DNA of 64,000 nt from contig NZ_LATZ01000129.1 of assembly GCF_000981385.1 (NCBI RefSeq), positions 186,001-250,000 on the forward strand. Direction: 5' to 3'. Below, piece after piece: positions 54,722-63,221 of the stretch (positions within the stretch are counted from its first letter, which is position 1; the number at the start of each line of letters is the position of its first letter). Source of the stretch: Bacillus sp. SA1-12. Its GTDB lineage: Bacteria > Bacillota > Bacilli > Bacillales > Bacillaceae. A program made the position numbers and the translations under genes. Below the pieces are notes generated by a model, which worked only from the letters and a program-made list of their open reading frames with translations, made no database searches and had not been told where the DNA came from.

Positions 54722-55297
54722 CTACCCTTTTTTCAATAAGATTTGTGGAATGGTTTCAGATATGGTGAGGAGGGGTGTTTTATCCTTATTTGTGATCGAA
54801 AGCATAATTCCTCCTTCAATCATTGCATTTATCAACATTCCCAGTTTAAACGCTGCTTCGTCTTTAAACCCATTTTCGATTAACTTATTAGCAATAATGG
54901 TTTCCCATTTTTTAAAGGACTGCACACATATTTCACGCAAAGGCTCACTTAATAAGGAAGTCTCGCTGGCTAACAATCCGACAGGAATTCCTTCAATTTT
55001 CTCTGGATGATCAAATTGGTTGGCTGTTTCAAGAATGAATAATTGGATTGCTTTTACCGGATCAGAAACTGAATCCATGGATCTTTTCAGCTTTGATTCA
55101 ATGTATTGGCTCGTATATTTAACAGCTTCAATTGCAAGCTCTTCTTTGCCGTTAGGAAAATAATGATAGAGGGATCCCTTAGGAGAACCGCTTTCCTTAA
55201 TTATTTGATTTAATCCTGTTGCATGGTATCCCTGCAACTGAAAAAGTCTTGATGCTGTTTGAAGAATCTTTTCACGTGAGTCAACTTTACTTGCCAT
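54722..55297 (-). CDS. qdoR: TetR family flavonoid-responsive repressor
   Basis: The 191-residue TetR-type repressor has the helix-turn-helix SREKILQTASRLFQLQGYHATGLNQIIKESGSPKGSLYHYFPNG followed by the ligand domain ELAIEAVKYTSQYIESKLKRS. It lies directly upstream of qdoI on the same strand, as yxaF (qdoR) does in B. subtilis, and LmrA/QdoR-type boxes flank both genes. AAAGGAGG lies before ATG 55297. It should repress qdoI and itself and be released by flavonoids such as quercetin. LmrA is a close paralogue and cannot be fully excluded. Confidence 0.88.
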   Translation of the reverse strand: MASKVDSREKILQTASRLFQLQGYHATGLNQIIKESGSPKGSLYHYFPNGKEELAIEAVKYTSQYIESKLKRSMDSVSDPVKAIQLFILETANQFDHPEKIEGIPVGLLASETSLLSEPLREICVQSFKKWETIIANKLIENGFKDEAAFKLGMLINAMIEGGIMLSITNKDKTPLLTISETIPQILLKKG

Positions 55298-55319
55298 AAA
55301 GGCTCCTCCTTTGATTTTA

Positions 55320-55339
55320 GAAAGACCGACTTATATAAC
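55320..55339 (-). promoter_or_regulatory. degenerate LmrA/QdoR-type box before qdoR
   Basis: The reverse strand reads GTTATATAAGTCGGTCTTTC, 15 of 20 matches to the LmrA/YxaF box. Placed 23 bases upstream of the qdoR start, it suggests autoregulation with weaker affinity. Confidence 0.5.
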
Positions 55340-55702
55340 TATAGAAAACAAATGATTTCATGTCAAAAATAAATGGGGAGTTATCATGAAAAGGCATAAT
55401 TCGTCTGGTTTCTAATAATGATATTATTCATTCAATCCCTAATTGACATCAGCGATTATTCCTAAAAAGGGTCATTTATTTATGATTAACTCAATATAGA
55501 AATAAAGAAGTTTGAAGAATTTCATCAAAAGTTAAAGATTAACCGAACAAAAACATAGAAAATTTTGGTAAAATTAGGTGACTCTTCAAAGTTATTTGAG
55601 GTGATAAATGCAATTTTTGAAATCTAGTAATTATGAAGAGAGATAATAGTTAGTTTAGAAAGGGAAGTTGATGATTGTAATCAATAAAAAGGAGAGAGAC
55701 GC
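55340..55702 (+). other. gap between qdoR and the P450 gene
   Basis: About 360 bases of A+T-rich sequence without a convincing gene. The divergent promoters of qdoR and the P450 must lie here; the only clear element is the P450 ribosome site AAAAAGGAGAG. Confidence 0.4.
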
Positions 55703-56914
55703 ATGGAAAAAATGGCATTCGATTTGTATTCATCAGAGTACCAAAATGATCCTTATCCAATATTGGCATATTATAGAAAGCATGATCCTGTGCATCCCTT
55801 TATCATTACCCTGGGAGAATATCAGCGACAAGCGTGGTTGATTACTCGTTATCAAGATGTCCTCACTTTTTTAAAAGACAAAAAAGTGACAAAAGATGTT
55901 ATCAATGTAGTAAGCTCTGATGTAGAACAAACTCAAGATCAACAGCAAGAATTGGATTTTATTGTTAATAACATGTTATTTAAAGATCCGCCTGACCATT
56001 CTCGTCTAAGAACTTTGGTTCATAAAGTATTTACTCCTAAAATGATAGCAGGACTCAAAGATAGGATCGAACAAATCTCTAATGAACTGATAAATGAAAT
56101 GAAAACGAAAAAAGATGTTGACCTATTGGAGGATTATGCAGTTCCCCTTCCTGTAACCGTTATTTCTGAAATGATGGGTATTGCAAAAGAAGATCGTCAT
56201 CAATTCCGGGAATGGTCAAATGCCATTACAAACGTTTCAAATGGGGATAATGCTTCAAACTATCAAGAATCTATTAAAGAATTTATTCAATATCTTGAAA
56301 AAATAATTGAGAAAAGAAAAAAGAATCCGAGTGATGACATTATTAGCGGGTTAGTTATAGCTGAAGTGAATGGCGATATGCTTTCCCATAAAGAACTGTT
56401 ATCTATGTTATTTTTATTGATCGTTGCTGGGCATGAAACAACCGTGAATTTAATAGGAAATGGAATGCTGGCACTTTTGCAGCAACGTGATCAATTAGAA
56501 AAATTAAAAGACCATCCAGAGTATATGAAAACAGCTATAGAAGAGTTTCTCCGCTTTACCAATCCAATTGAATTTGCCACATCTCGTTATGCAGTTGAAG
56601 ATTTTACGTTTAGAAATCAGGAAATTAAGAAAGGGGATTTTTTATTTCTAGGTTTAGCTGCTGCGAACCGTGACCTCGATCAGTTTATAAATCCTGACAA
56701 GCTTGATATCACAAGACATCCCAATAAACATCTAGCCTTTGGAAATGGGATCCATTTCTGTTTAGGTGCACCTCTTGCCCGTTTAGAAGGTCAGGTTGCT
56801 TTTCAACATCTTATACAAAACTTTCCTGACATGACACTTCGTTCCGATATGGAATTAAAATGGAGACATTCTGAACTTTTTAGAGGATTGGAGTCATTTC
56901 CAATTATTTTGTAA
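55703..56914 (+). CDS. cytochrome P450 (CYP107-like)
   Basis: The 403-residue soluble P450 has the oxygen-binding helix LLIVAGHETTVNLIGNGM, the EXXR pair in AIEEFLRF, and the heme loop LAFGNGIHFCLGAPLARLEG with axial Cys353. It resembles the CYP107 group of Bacillus (BioI, PksS, CypA), which hydroxylate fatty acids, macrolides or aromatic compounds. AAAAAGGAGAG precedes the ATG. No ferredoxin or reductase gene is adjacent, so shared redox partners are needed. Its position after quercetinase suggests an aromatic substrate, but this is only context. Confidence 0.93.
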   Translation: MEKMAFDLYSSEYQNDPYPILAYYRKHDPVHPFIITLGEYQRQAWLITRYQDVLTFLKDKKVTKDVINVVSSDVEQTQDQQQELDFIVNNMLFKDPPDHSRLRTLVHKVFTPKMIAGLKDRIEQISNELINEMKTKKDVDLLEDYAVPLPVTVISEMMGIAKEDRHQFREWSNAITNVSNGDNASNYQESIKEFIQYLEKIIEKRKKNPSDDIISGLVIAEVNGDMLSHKELLSMLFLLIVAGHETTVNLIGNGMLALLQQRDQLEKLKDHPEYMKTAIEEFLRFTNPIEFATSRYAVEDFTFRNQEIKKGDFLFLGLAAANRDLDQFINPDKLDITRHPNKHLAFGNGIHFCLGAPLARLEGQVAFQHLIQNFPDMTLRSDMELKWRHSELFRGLESFPIIL

Positions 56915-56930
56915 CTGTATAGAACTTTTT

Positions 56931-56965
56931 AGGCGCTTTTCCAGAATAGGTAAAGCGTCTTTATT
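56931..56965 (+). terminator. terminator after the P450 gene
   Basis: AGGCGCTTTTCC pairs with GGTAAAGCGTCT (with one G-T pair and minor mismatch), followed by TTATTT. The gap onward to 57221 shows no further gene. Confidence 0.55.
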
Positions 56966-57221
56966 TATGGCTGTTTTTCTCAAAATTTGTTGTTATTTGT
57001 GGAGTATTACACTGTTTTTTATTATAAAACATCTGAATTTTGAATTTAATCTTCTGAAAAACTCCAATAAAATATAGAAATGCATTCATATAAAAATACC
57101 GGGCTTAGGTCCAGGAATTACTGCATGCGTTTCCACACCTGTAAACCGACGAAAATTAATGTTTATAAATGTAGTAGAAAAAATCATAATTCTATCAAAG
57201 CTGATAAATAGGAGGAAGAAC

Positions 57222-59294
57222 ATGCAGGATGTTTCACATGTAGTAGTTGACCGTCAATGTATCATTTCTGTACCTGAAAACATTACAAAACCAGTACAAC
57301 ATGTGTTGGATATGATTATCAGAGATCATAAAAAAGTATTTGGTTATCAGCCAGAACTGAGAACAAAAACTGTAAAAGAGGCAACGATTACTATTCAATA
57401 TGCAAACAATAAGAATGAATGTCCTGATAGGCCAGAAGCCTTCGGTTTCCGGTTTACCGATAACAATGGAAAATGGTCATTAACCATAAATGGATATGAT
57501 GATTTAGGGATTATCTATGGTTTGCTGTACTATAGCCAACAATTTTTAGGAGTTGATCCTTTTTGGTTTTGGGCAGATTTAGAAGTGAAACAGAAGACTG
57601 AAGTTCACATTCCTGCAATTCCATTTGACTCAGTTGAGCAAAAGGTGAAATACCGCGGCTGGTTTGTCAATGATGAGGTGTGTTTAATAGGCTGGAAGGA
57701 AGAGTATCCGCCAACAAAAGAAATATGGTATCCGGTATTTGAAGCCTTATTAAGATGCGGCGGGAATATGGTAATTCCTGGAACAGATCTCCCGAGATAT
57801 GGGATTCATGCAGACTTAGCGTCAGAAATGGGGTTATGGTTAACCCATCACCATGCAGAACCACTAGGGGCAGAAATGTTTTTGCGCGCATTTGCAGGGA
57901 AAAAGCCTAGCTATAAAGAACATCCTGATCTATTTGAAGCTCTATGGGAGGAAGCCATTCAGAAACAAAAAAATGAGAAAATTGTCTGGGTCCTATCTTT
58001 TCGTGGACAAGGAGATGCCCCATTTTGGCTGTATGATCCGGAATTTGATACCCCTGAAAAAAGAGGTGCTCTGATATCTAATGTTGTTCATAAGCAATAT
58101 GAAATGGTCTGTGATGCTGTTGACCGCCCTGTCTGTTGCATAGCTCTTTATGGTGAAATTGCTGAATTATATAAAGAAGGACATATACAAGTCCCGGATG
58201 ACATAATCAAAGTTTGGGCAGATAATGGATACGGCAAGATGGTTTCACGGAGACAAGGAAATGAAAACTACCGAATCCCTGCTTTGCCAACGGCTGATGA
58301 TACCGGAGAACATGGAATGTATTATCATATCACATTTCATGATCTCCAAGCTTCTAATCATTTTACAATGTTTCCATCACCTCTGGAGCTGATAAAAGAA
58401 GAAGTTGAAAAATCATTTGATGCGGGTGTATCCTCCTATCTTTTGCTGAATAGCGGAAATATCCGTCCCCATCTCTATCCATTAGATCTTGTAAGCAAAT
58501 TATGGAGTCACGGAACGATCGATGTAGAAGAGCATTTACAAGACTTTATAAGTCGTCTGTATTCAGGTCATGACAAAGAATTAATTACCCTGTACAAAAG
58601 CTTTTTCACAAAAACAATTAAGTATGGCCAAAATGCCGATGACAAAGCAGGTGAGGAGTTTTACCACCATCCTGCTAAAAAAATAATTGGCCATTGGCTC
58701 CAAGGTAAAAAGGAGCTTCCGTTGCAAAAGCTATTTTGGGCAACAGGTGACATCTCTTTTACCGAACAAGTTAAATGGTTTAAAGAAAAATGTGAAGATG
58801 GTTTAATAGGCTGGGAAGATTTATTGAAAGAATGCGAGAACATTTCTTCTCAACTTTCAAAAATTGATCAGCTGAGGTTCTTTGATCAGTTTATCTTACA
58901 GGTGGAATTACATGTTTCTGGATGTAAAGGATTTATTTCTTTATGTAATGCATATTTATCTTTTACTAAAAAGAATCACCCACTGGCATTTGTTCAGGCA
59001 TCTCAGTCCATCTGGTATTACAGGGAAGGTCAGAAAGCGTTAAAACAAGCTGAACATGGAAAATGGAAAAATTTCTATCGAGCAGATTGGTTAACAAATA
59101 TAGAAAGCACCATTTATTCATTAGAGGCTTTAAGGAAATTTCTAAGAATGCAAGGAGATAGTCCTGATTTCTTTATATGGTATAAAGAATATTTGATGCC
59201 GGAAACAGAAAAACATATTTATTTGGAAAATACGCATCGAAATCCTTTGTCAGATGATGAATTAGCAAAAAGGTTAGCGGAAAAATTTTTATAA
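57222..59294 (+). CDS. GH115-like glycoside hydrolase, intracellular
   Basis: The 690-residue protein resembles GH115 (xylan alpha-1,2-glucuronidase): the N-terminal beta domain ends with TINGYDDLGIIYGLLYYSQQFLGVDPFWFWAD, and the barrel contains KYRGWFVNDEVCLIGW, LLRCGGNMVIPGTDLPRYG, WLTHHHAEPLGAEMFLRAF, VWVLSFRGQGDAPFW and LPTADDTGEHGMYYHITFHD. It is shorter than typical secreted family members (800-1000) and has no signal peptide, so it should act on imported aldouronic-type oligosaccharides. AGGAGGAAG precedes ATG 57222; a longer frame from 57159 has no site. No xylan genes accompany it. A non-xylan substrate is quite possible. Confidence 0.8.
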   Translation: MQDVSHVVVDRQCIISVPENITKPVQHVLDMIIRDHKKVFGYQPELRTKTVKEATITIQYANNKNECPDRPEAFGFRFTDNNGKWSLTINGYDDLGIIYGLLYYSQQFLGVDPFWFWADLEVKQKTEVHIPAIPFDSVEQKVKYRGWFVNDEVCLIGWKEEYPPTKEIWYPVFEALLRCGGNMVIPGTDLPRYGIHADLASEMGLWLTHHHAEPLGAEMFLRAFAGKKPSYKEHPDLFEALWEEAIQKQKNEKIVWVLSFRGQGDAPFWLYDPEFDTPEKRGALISNVVHKQYEMVCDAVDRPVCCIALYGEIAELYKEGHIQVPDDIIKVWADNGYGKMVSRRQGNENYRIPALPTADDTGEHGMYYHITFHDLQASNHFTMFPSPLELIKEEVEKSFDAGVSSYLLLNSGNIRPHLYPLDLVSKLWSHGTIDVEEHLQDFISRLYSGHDKELITLYKSFFTKTIKYGQNADDKAGEEFYHHPAKKIIGHWLQGKKELPLQKLFWATGDISFTEQVKWFKEKCEDGLIGWEDLLKECENISSQLSKIDQLRFFDQFILQVELHVSGCKGFISLCNAYLSFTKKNHPLAFVQASQSIWYYREGQKALKQAEHGKWKNFYRADWLTNIESTIYSLEALRKFLRMQGDSPDFFIWYKEYLMPETEKHIYLENTHRNPLSDDELAKRLAEKFL

Positions 59295-59387
59295 TTAAGG
59301 TCTTGGATAACGTTGAAGTGATGTAATAAAAAAGGATCTTCTGGTATTTCAATTTAAATCATAATGCTTAGTAATCATATTGATAAA

Positions 59388-59419
59388 AACAGACAGAAAG
59401 TTTTCTTTTTCTGTCTGTT
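59388..59419 (-). terminator. terminator of the MBL-fold hydrolase gene
   Basis: AACAGACAGAAA (59388-59399) pairs with TTTCTGTCTGTT (59408-59419); on the reverse strand the stem runs into TTTATC. It is 5 bases past the reverse-strand stop at 59425. Confidence 0.75.
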
Positions 59420-59424
59420 ATCAA

Positions 59425-60189
59425 TTAAAAAGAGTACGATTGTCCATCATCCGGCACTAATACTTGAGAAGATATTCCTTTTTCATTAATAAAGCTTTTT
59501 AATTCTTCTCTTGATAATGTCCAATGATTGACAGCTTCCATATGAACGGAAATAATAATTGCGATAGGGGCAGCCTTATATACTTCATAGATATCTTCTT
59601 TTCCCATGACGAGAGAACCGCCTTCTAGGAATTGATTATCTCCGCCATTTACAACGATGATTTCAGTTTTGTGTGTTTCGATCACTTCTTGGACAGCTTC
59701 ATACCAAACTGTATCACCTGCTACGTATAAAGTTTTTTCAGTTGGATGCTTAAAGACAACGCCACACACTTCACCAGCTAGTTTTACTATTTCTCCTCTT
59801 CCGTGCTCGCCTTTTGTTTTTATTAACTTGACTTCTTCAAATACTGTCTCTTCCTGTAGAACTTCAACATCATGAAAACCATCGTTTCTAACCACTTTTG
59901 CATCTTCTTCATTTTGTACAAACATTTTTAGATCCTTCGGCAATGCCTCTTTGGCAGCATTATCATAATGGTCCAAATGTAAATGAGTGACAATGACAGC
60001 ATCTACATGATTTATAATATTGTCAACGGATGTCGGTAAGCTCGCTAAAGGATTTTTTTGATCTTGTCTTAATGAGTTCGGAAAAGGTGGATAAGTTCCT
60101 TTATCTGCTAAAAATGGATCTATCAAAAACTTTTTGCCCGCATAATTGACAACGAGTGTAGCATTTCGAATTTGTTGTATTTTCATCAT
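59425..60189 (-). CDS. MBL-fold metallo-hydrolase
   Basis: The 254-residue cytosolic protein has the metallo-beta-lactamase fold: NATLVVNYAGKKFLIDPFLADKG at the start, the metal motif VTHLHLDHYDN (HxHxDH), TEKTLYVAGDTVWYEAVQEVI with the bridging Asp, and the late His of IIISVHMEAVNHW. It belongs to the broad L-ascorbate-6-phosphate lactonase/UPF0173-like group. The substrate is unknown. AAAGGAG lies before ATG 60189. It is divergent from an Lrp-type regulator, which may control it. Confidence 0.9.
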   Translation of the reverse strand: MMKIQQIRNATLVVNYAGKKFLIDPFLADKGTYPPFPNSLRQDQKNPLASLPTSVDNIINHVDAVIVTHLHLDHYDNAAKEALPKDLKMFVQNEEDAKVVRNDGFHDVEVLQEETVFEEVKLIKTKGEHGRGEIVKLAGEVCGVVFKHPTEKTLYVAGDTVWYEAVQEVIETHKTEIIVVNGGDNQFLEGGSLVMGKEDIYEVYKAAPIAIIISVHMEAVNHWTLSREELKSFINEKGISSQVLVPDDGQSYSF

Positions 60190-60303
60190 TATTACTCCTT
60201 TTCTTTGATTTACACATAGTTTATACTATGACCGAATAACATTTACATAGATAAAATCAAGTCTTTTGGGGGTTTTACTTGAGAAATGAAAGGAGTTGAA
60301 TAA

Positions 60304-60714
60304 ATGTTAGATCATACGGATTTACGGATCCTGGATGAACTCACCAAGAACAGTCGGATTACGATGAAAGAATTGGGAGAGAAAGTCCATTTAACAGGAC
60401 AAGCAGCCTCGGCAAGAGTGGCAAAATTAGAGGATAGCGGCATAATTGAGGCATATACGATTAAAGTGAATCAAGCAAAAATGGGTTATTCTATTCATGC
60501 AATTGTCACAATCTTTACAAAAAGCACTCATCATCAACCATATCTCTCATTTATTACAACACAAGTAAATTACATCATCAATAACTATAAAATCAGTGGA
60601 GAAGGTTGTTATCTTCTAGAATGCAAATTCCCATCTAATGAACGATTAGATCAATTTTTGGTAGACTTAAACGAGCACGCAAATTATAAGTTATCGATTG
60701 TTATTAATAAGTAG
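60304..60714 (+). CDS. Lrp/AsnC family transcriptional regulator
   Basis: The 136-residue protein has the Lrp helix-turn-helix (LDHTDLRILDELTKNSRITMKELGEKVHLTGQAASARVAKLEDSGII) and a short RAM effector domain (YSIHAIVTIFT, SGEGCYLLECKFPSNERLDQFLVDL). It is slightly shorter than typical members (150-160). AAAGGAG lies 7 bases before the ATG. Divergent from the MBL-fold gene with 114 bases between, it probably regulates that gene and itself. The effector is likely an amino acid, as is usual in the family. Confidence 0.9.
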   Translation: MLDHTDLRILDELTKNSRITMKELGEKVHLTGQAASARVAKLEDSGIIEAYTIKVNQAKMGYSIHAIVTIFTKSTHHQPYLSFITTQVNYIINNYKISGEGCYLLECKFPSNERLDQFLVDLNEHANYKLSIVINK

Positions 60715-60745
60715 CACATCTATAAATGAATGGATTTCCGATATG

Positions 60746-60783
60746 AAAAGGGAGCAATTCTTGACTGAGAATTGCTCCTTTTG
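60746..60783. terminator. bidirectional terminator between lrp-type and MFS genes
   Basis: AAAAGGGAGCAATTCT pairs with AGAATTGCTCCTTTT; T tracts occur on both strands, fitting convergent genes on either side. Confidence 0.85.
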
Positions 60784-60795
60784 GTTATGGTACAT

Positions 60796-61989
60796 TTACT
60801 TTAACTCGGGTGAACTAAACATCATAGCCGGGGTCTCCTTTTTATGTTCAATACTTCGATAAACAAGAGCAATCAGCATCGATGGAATGGTACAAATAAT
60901 CATTCCAAGAAAGGCGTATTTAGGCTCAATTTCGTATAAATAACCTCCAAAAATCGTAAACGCAGCGGTGCTCCAGCTAAGTGCCAGCGCTGAATAAATC
61001 CCTTGTGCCTTCGGGATCTGCTCAGGAGGAATATGTTTAATTAGGTATTTCATAAAGGCGTAATGTCCCATTGCGAATGAGCACGCATGCAAAGTTTGTG
61101 CGATACAAAAAACAATGACATTTGGAAAGGAAAATACTAAAATCCAACGTACTGTTGAACCAAGTGCCGCAAGTGTCAGTAAGGACCCGACTGAAAATTT
61201 ATGAAAGCTCTTATCTGCAATCAAGAAGAAGATGATTTCTGCGATGACTGCAATGTTAATAATCGTGCCGATTAGGTATTTCGGTGCATGGATTTCCTGT
61301 AAAAAGATATAGCCATAATTATAATAAGAGGCGTGTGCCGATTGAAGTAAAATCACTATAACAAGCACCAAACCAAAGTGTTTTATCCGAAATAATTCCA
61401 GCATGCCGCCTTTTTTTGTTCGGCCTATTTGGGGTTTATTGGATAAAATAGCTGGTGCACGCATAAAACCAAGAAACATGAATACCGATATCCCCAGTAA
61501 CAGTGCCCATAAAATTACTTCATCTCCCAATGCCCCTGTAAAAAAGGTTAAGATCATTCCGGCAACGACAAATCCTATCGATCCCCACGAACGGCTTTTC
61601 CCGTAATGTTTTAACTGTTTACTTTGAACAAGGAAGCCTGCCGCACTATCTAAAGCAGGCATTAATGTAGGGTAAAAAAAATGTAAAAGCAACGTTACCA
61701 CAACTAAACTAGCAAAGGAATTTGCTGGAATATAAAACAAAATCGCAATGAGTGTCCCGACTGCCATTCCATTTAATAAGGTTTTACTGCTAAATTTTCC
61801 AGATAAATAAGGAAACGCAATGAAAGTTGAAAAACCTCTTGCAATCAAACCTAAGCTCATAATTAAACTAACTTGTGATACCGAAATCCCTTTTGTATGA
61901 ATCATCCATCCAGACCAATAAGGCAGGAAAATTCCCCATGTCATATAAAAACTAAAAAACTGTTTACTCATCCAGCGTTGCGTGTTCAT
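60796..61989 (-). CDS. MFS transporter (HcaT/nucleoside-permease-like group)
   Basis: The 397-residue protein has twelve predicted spans and starts MNTQRWMSKQFFSFYMTWGI, LPYWSGWMIHTKGISVSQVSLIMSLGLIARGFST, like the MFS_1_like/HcaT family, which includes B. subtilis YwbF. LVQSKQLKHYGKSRSWGSIGFV is the characteristic loop of that group. ATG 61989 has GGAGGG about 8 bases upstream; the longer frame to 62013 has no site. It is divergent from a Crp-type regulator gene, with a 28-bp palindrome between. The substrate is not known (aromatic acid or nucleoside-like compounds in relatives). Confidence 0.9.
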   Translation of the reverse strand: MNTQRWMSKQFFSFYMTWGIFLPYWSGWMIHTKGISVSQVSLIMSLGLIARGFSTFIAFPYLSGKFSSKTLLNGMAVGTLIAILFYIPANSFASLVVVTLLLHFFYPTLMPALDSAAGFLVQSKQLKHYGKSRSWGSIGFVVAGMILTFFTGALGDEVILWALLLGISVFMFLGFMRAPAILSNKPQIGRTKKGGMLELFRIKHFGLVLVIVILLQSAHASYYNYGYIFLQEIHAPKYLIGTIINIAVIAEIIFFLIADKSFHKFSVGSLLTLAALGSTVRWILVFSFPNVIVFCIAQTLHACSFAMGHYAFMKYLIKHIPPEQIPKAQGIYSALALSWSTAAFTIFGGYLYEIEPKYAFLGMIICTIPSMLIALVYRSIEHKKETPAMMFSSPELK

Positions 61990-62032
61990 TATGTATCCCT
62001 CCAATGTTTGCATGATATCATGGAGTCAAATA

Positions 62033-62060
62033 CAATAATATGAGATATCTCATATTATTG
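62033..62060. promoter_or_regulatory. 28-bp perfect palindrome between MFS and Crp-family genes
   Basis: CAATAATATGAGAT (62033-62046) is followed directly by its exact reverse complement (62047-62060). It ends one base before the GGTGGG ribosome site of the Crp-type gene and is 44 bases from the MFS start. It can be a dimeric operator or, if transcribed, a stem next to the ribosome site. Confidence 0.75.
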
Positions 62061-62069
62061 AGGTGGGTT

Positions 62070-62741
62070 ATGAAAATTTATAAAAACGATAAAAGGCAAC
62101 ACTATTTGGATAAGTACTCTATTGCACATTTATTTTCTTTTCCAATTGAGGAGAATATTCAAGTTCATGAATACAAACGTGACGAATGGATTATTAAAGA
62201 AGGTATGCGCCCGGATTTTTTATTTTATGTCATAGAAGGAAAAGCGAAAATTTATGTAACACATCAAAATGGGAAAGTTTCCTTACTTAATTTTATCAAT
62301 GCGAATGATTTTATTGGAGAAATGGAATTATTGAATGAGGTGTACTATACAAAAGGTATTCAAAGTTCAACTAAGACGGTTTGCTTTGCGCTGCCCTTTC
62401 ACCACTACCGCACCCAAATGCTGGAAGATGTAACATTTCTGCGTGAACTAACCAAATTCTTAAGCATAAAAGCAACACAAATGGCTGCAAAGTATTCCCA
62501 AAGTCTCGCCTTCCCCCTTGAAAACCGGCTTGCGGATTTTATCTTGCAAACCGCTGATGAAGAAGTCTATAAGGAGAAACACGTAACGGTCTGTGATTTT
62601 TTAGGTGTTTCATATCGGCACTTATTACACGTTCTTGCACATTTTTGTGAACTAGGGTATCTGAAAAAGGACGGACGCCGCTATCGAATTCAGCAGCACA
62701 ACCGCCTATATGAACTTGCTGAGAAGATGAGGAATAAATAG
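62070..62741 (+). CDS. Crp/Fnr family transcriptional regulator (YeiL-like)
   Basis: The 223-residue protein has a cyclic-nucleotide-binding-type beta barrel (IVKEGMRPDFLFYVIEGKAKIYVTHQNGKVSLLNFINANDFIGEMELLN, residues about 40-100), a dimer helix and a C-terminal winged helix (VTVCDFLGVSYRHLLHVLAHFCELGYLKKDGRRYRI). It lacks the clear cAMP-binding Arg-Ser pocket, so another ligand or signal is likely. I chose ATG 62070 with GAGGTGGG upstream; the in-frame ATG 62040 lies inside the 28-bp palindrome. It is divergent from the MFS gene and probably controls it. Confidence 0.88.
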   Translation: MKIYKNDKRQHYLDKYSIAHLFSFPIEENIQVHEYKRDEWIIKEGMRPDFLFYVIEGKAKIYVTHQNGKVSLLNFINANDFIGEMELLNEVYYTKGIQSSTKTVCFALPFHHYRTQMLEDVTFLRELTKFLSIKATQMAAKYSQSLAFPLENRLADFILQTADEEVYKEKHVTVCDFLGVSYRHLLHVLAHFCELGYLKKDGRRYRIQQHNRLYELAEKMRNK

Positions 62742-62953
62742 TTATTTTTTTTATTTTGAAGTATTTCATTCAGTAAAAAGTTGCTTTTCTGTTAAAAATG
62801 AAACAACTCATTTAACCTCGCTCTTAATTCAGAACGGGGTTTTACATTGCTAATTGTACCTTCTTTATTTGCTCATATCTTAAGTAGCTGCTAGGAGATA
62901 GATTTACCAGAAAATGTTTATAATAAAAAGTCCAGTTTTCTCGAAATTGTTTG

Positions 62954-62969
62954 AATATACGTACAATTT
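62954..62969 (+). promoter_or_regulatory. AraR-type operator box 1
   Basis: AATATACGTACAATTT resembles the B. subtilis AraR boxes, whose core is a GTACGTAC-like palindrome flanked by ATTTG/CAAAT. Paired sites about 155 bases apart would allow cooperative looping. Confidence 0.55.
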
Positions 62970-63108
62970 ATACTATTATTAGGTAATAAACAAACACTTA
63001 CGTATAAGAAGATAAAACAAAGAGAAAACCATTGATCTATATGTAAACGGATTTTTTATTGTTATCATTTAGATATAGGTGATTGTCCCTCCTTGTAACG
63101 ATTACGAA

Positions 63109-63124
63109 ACATATACGTACAAGG
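63109..63124 (+). promoter_or_regulatory. AraR-type operator box 2
   Basis: ACATATACGTACAAGG shares the ATACGTACAA core with box 1 and lies about 100 bases before the araR start. Confidence 0.5.
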
Positions 63125-63221
63125 GTATATTAAAGCAATAGTTCTATGAAAATATTTACGACTAAACTCTTTTTATTTAGTTATATTAATAAACCCTATT
63201 GGTACAGTAAGAGGTGTGCTT

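Larger units (their letters stand above)
62742..63221 (+). other. 480-base control region upstream of araR
   Basis: No gene is seen. It contains two AraR-type boxes (62954-62969 and 63109-63124) with the same core ATACGTACAA, about 155 bases apart, and a T-rich stretch. The araR promoter must lie here. Confidence 0.5.
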
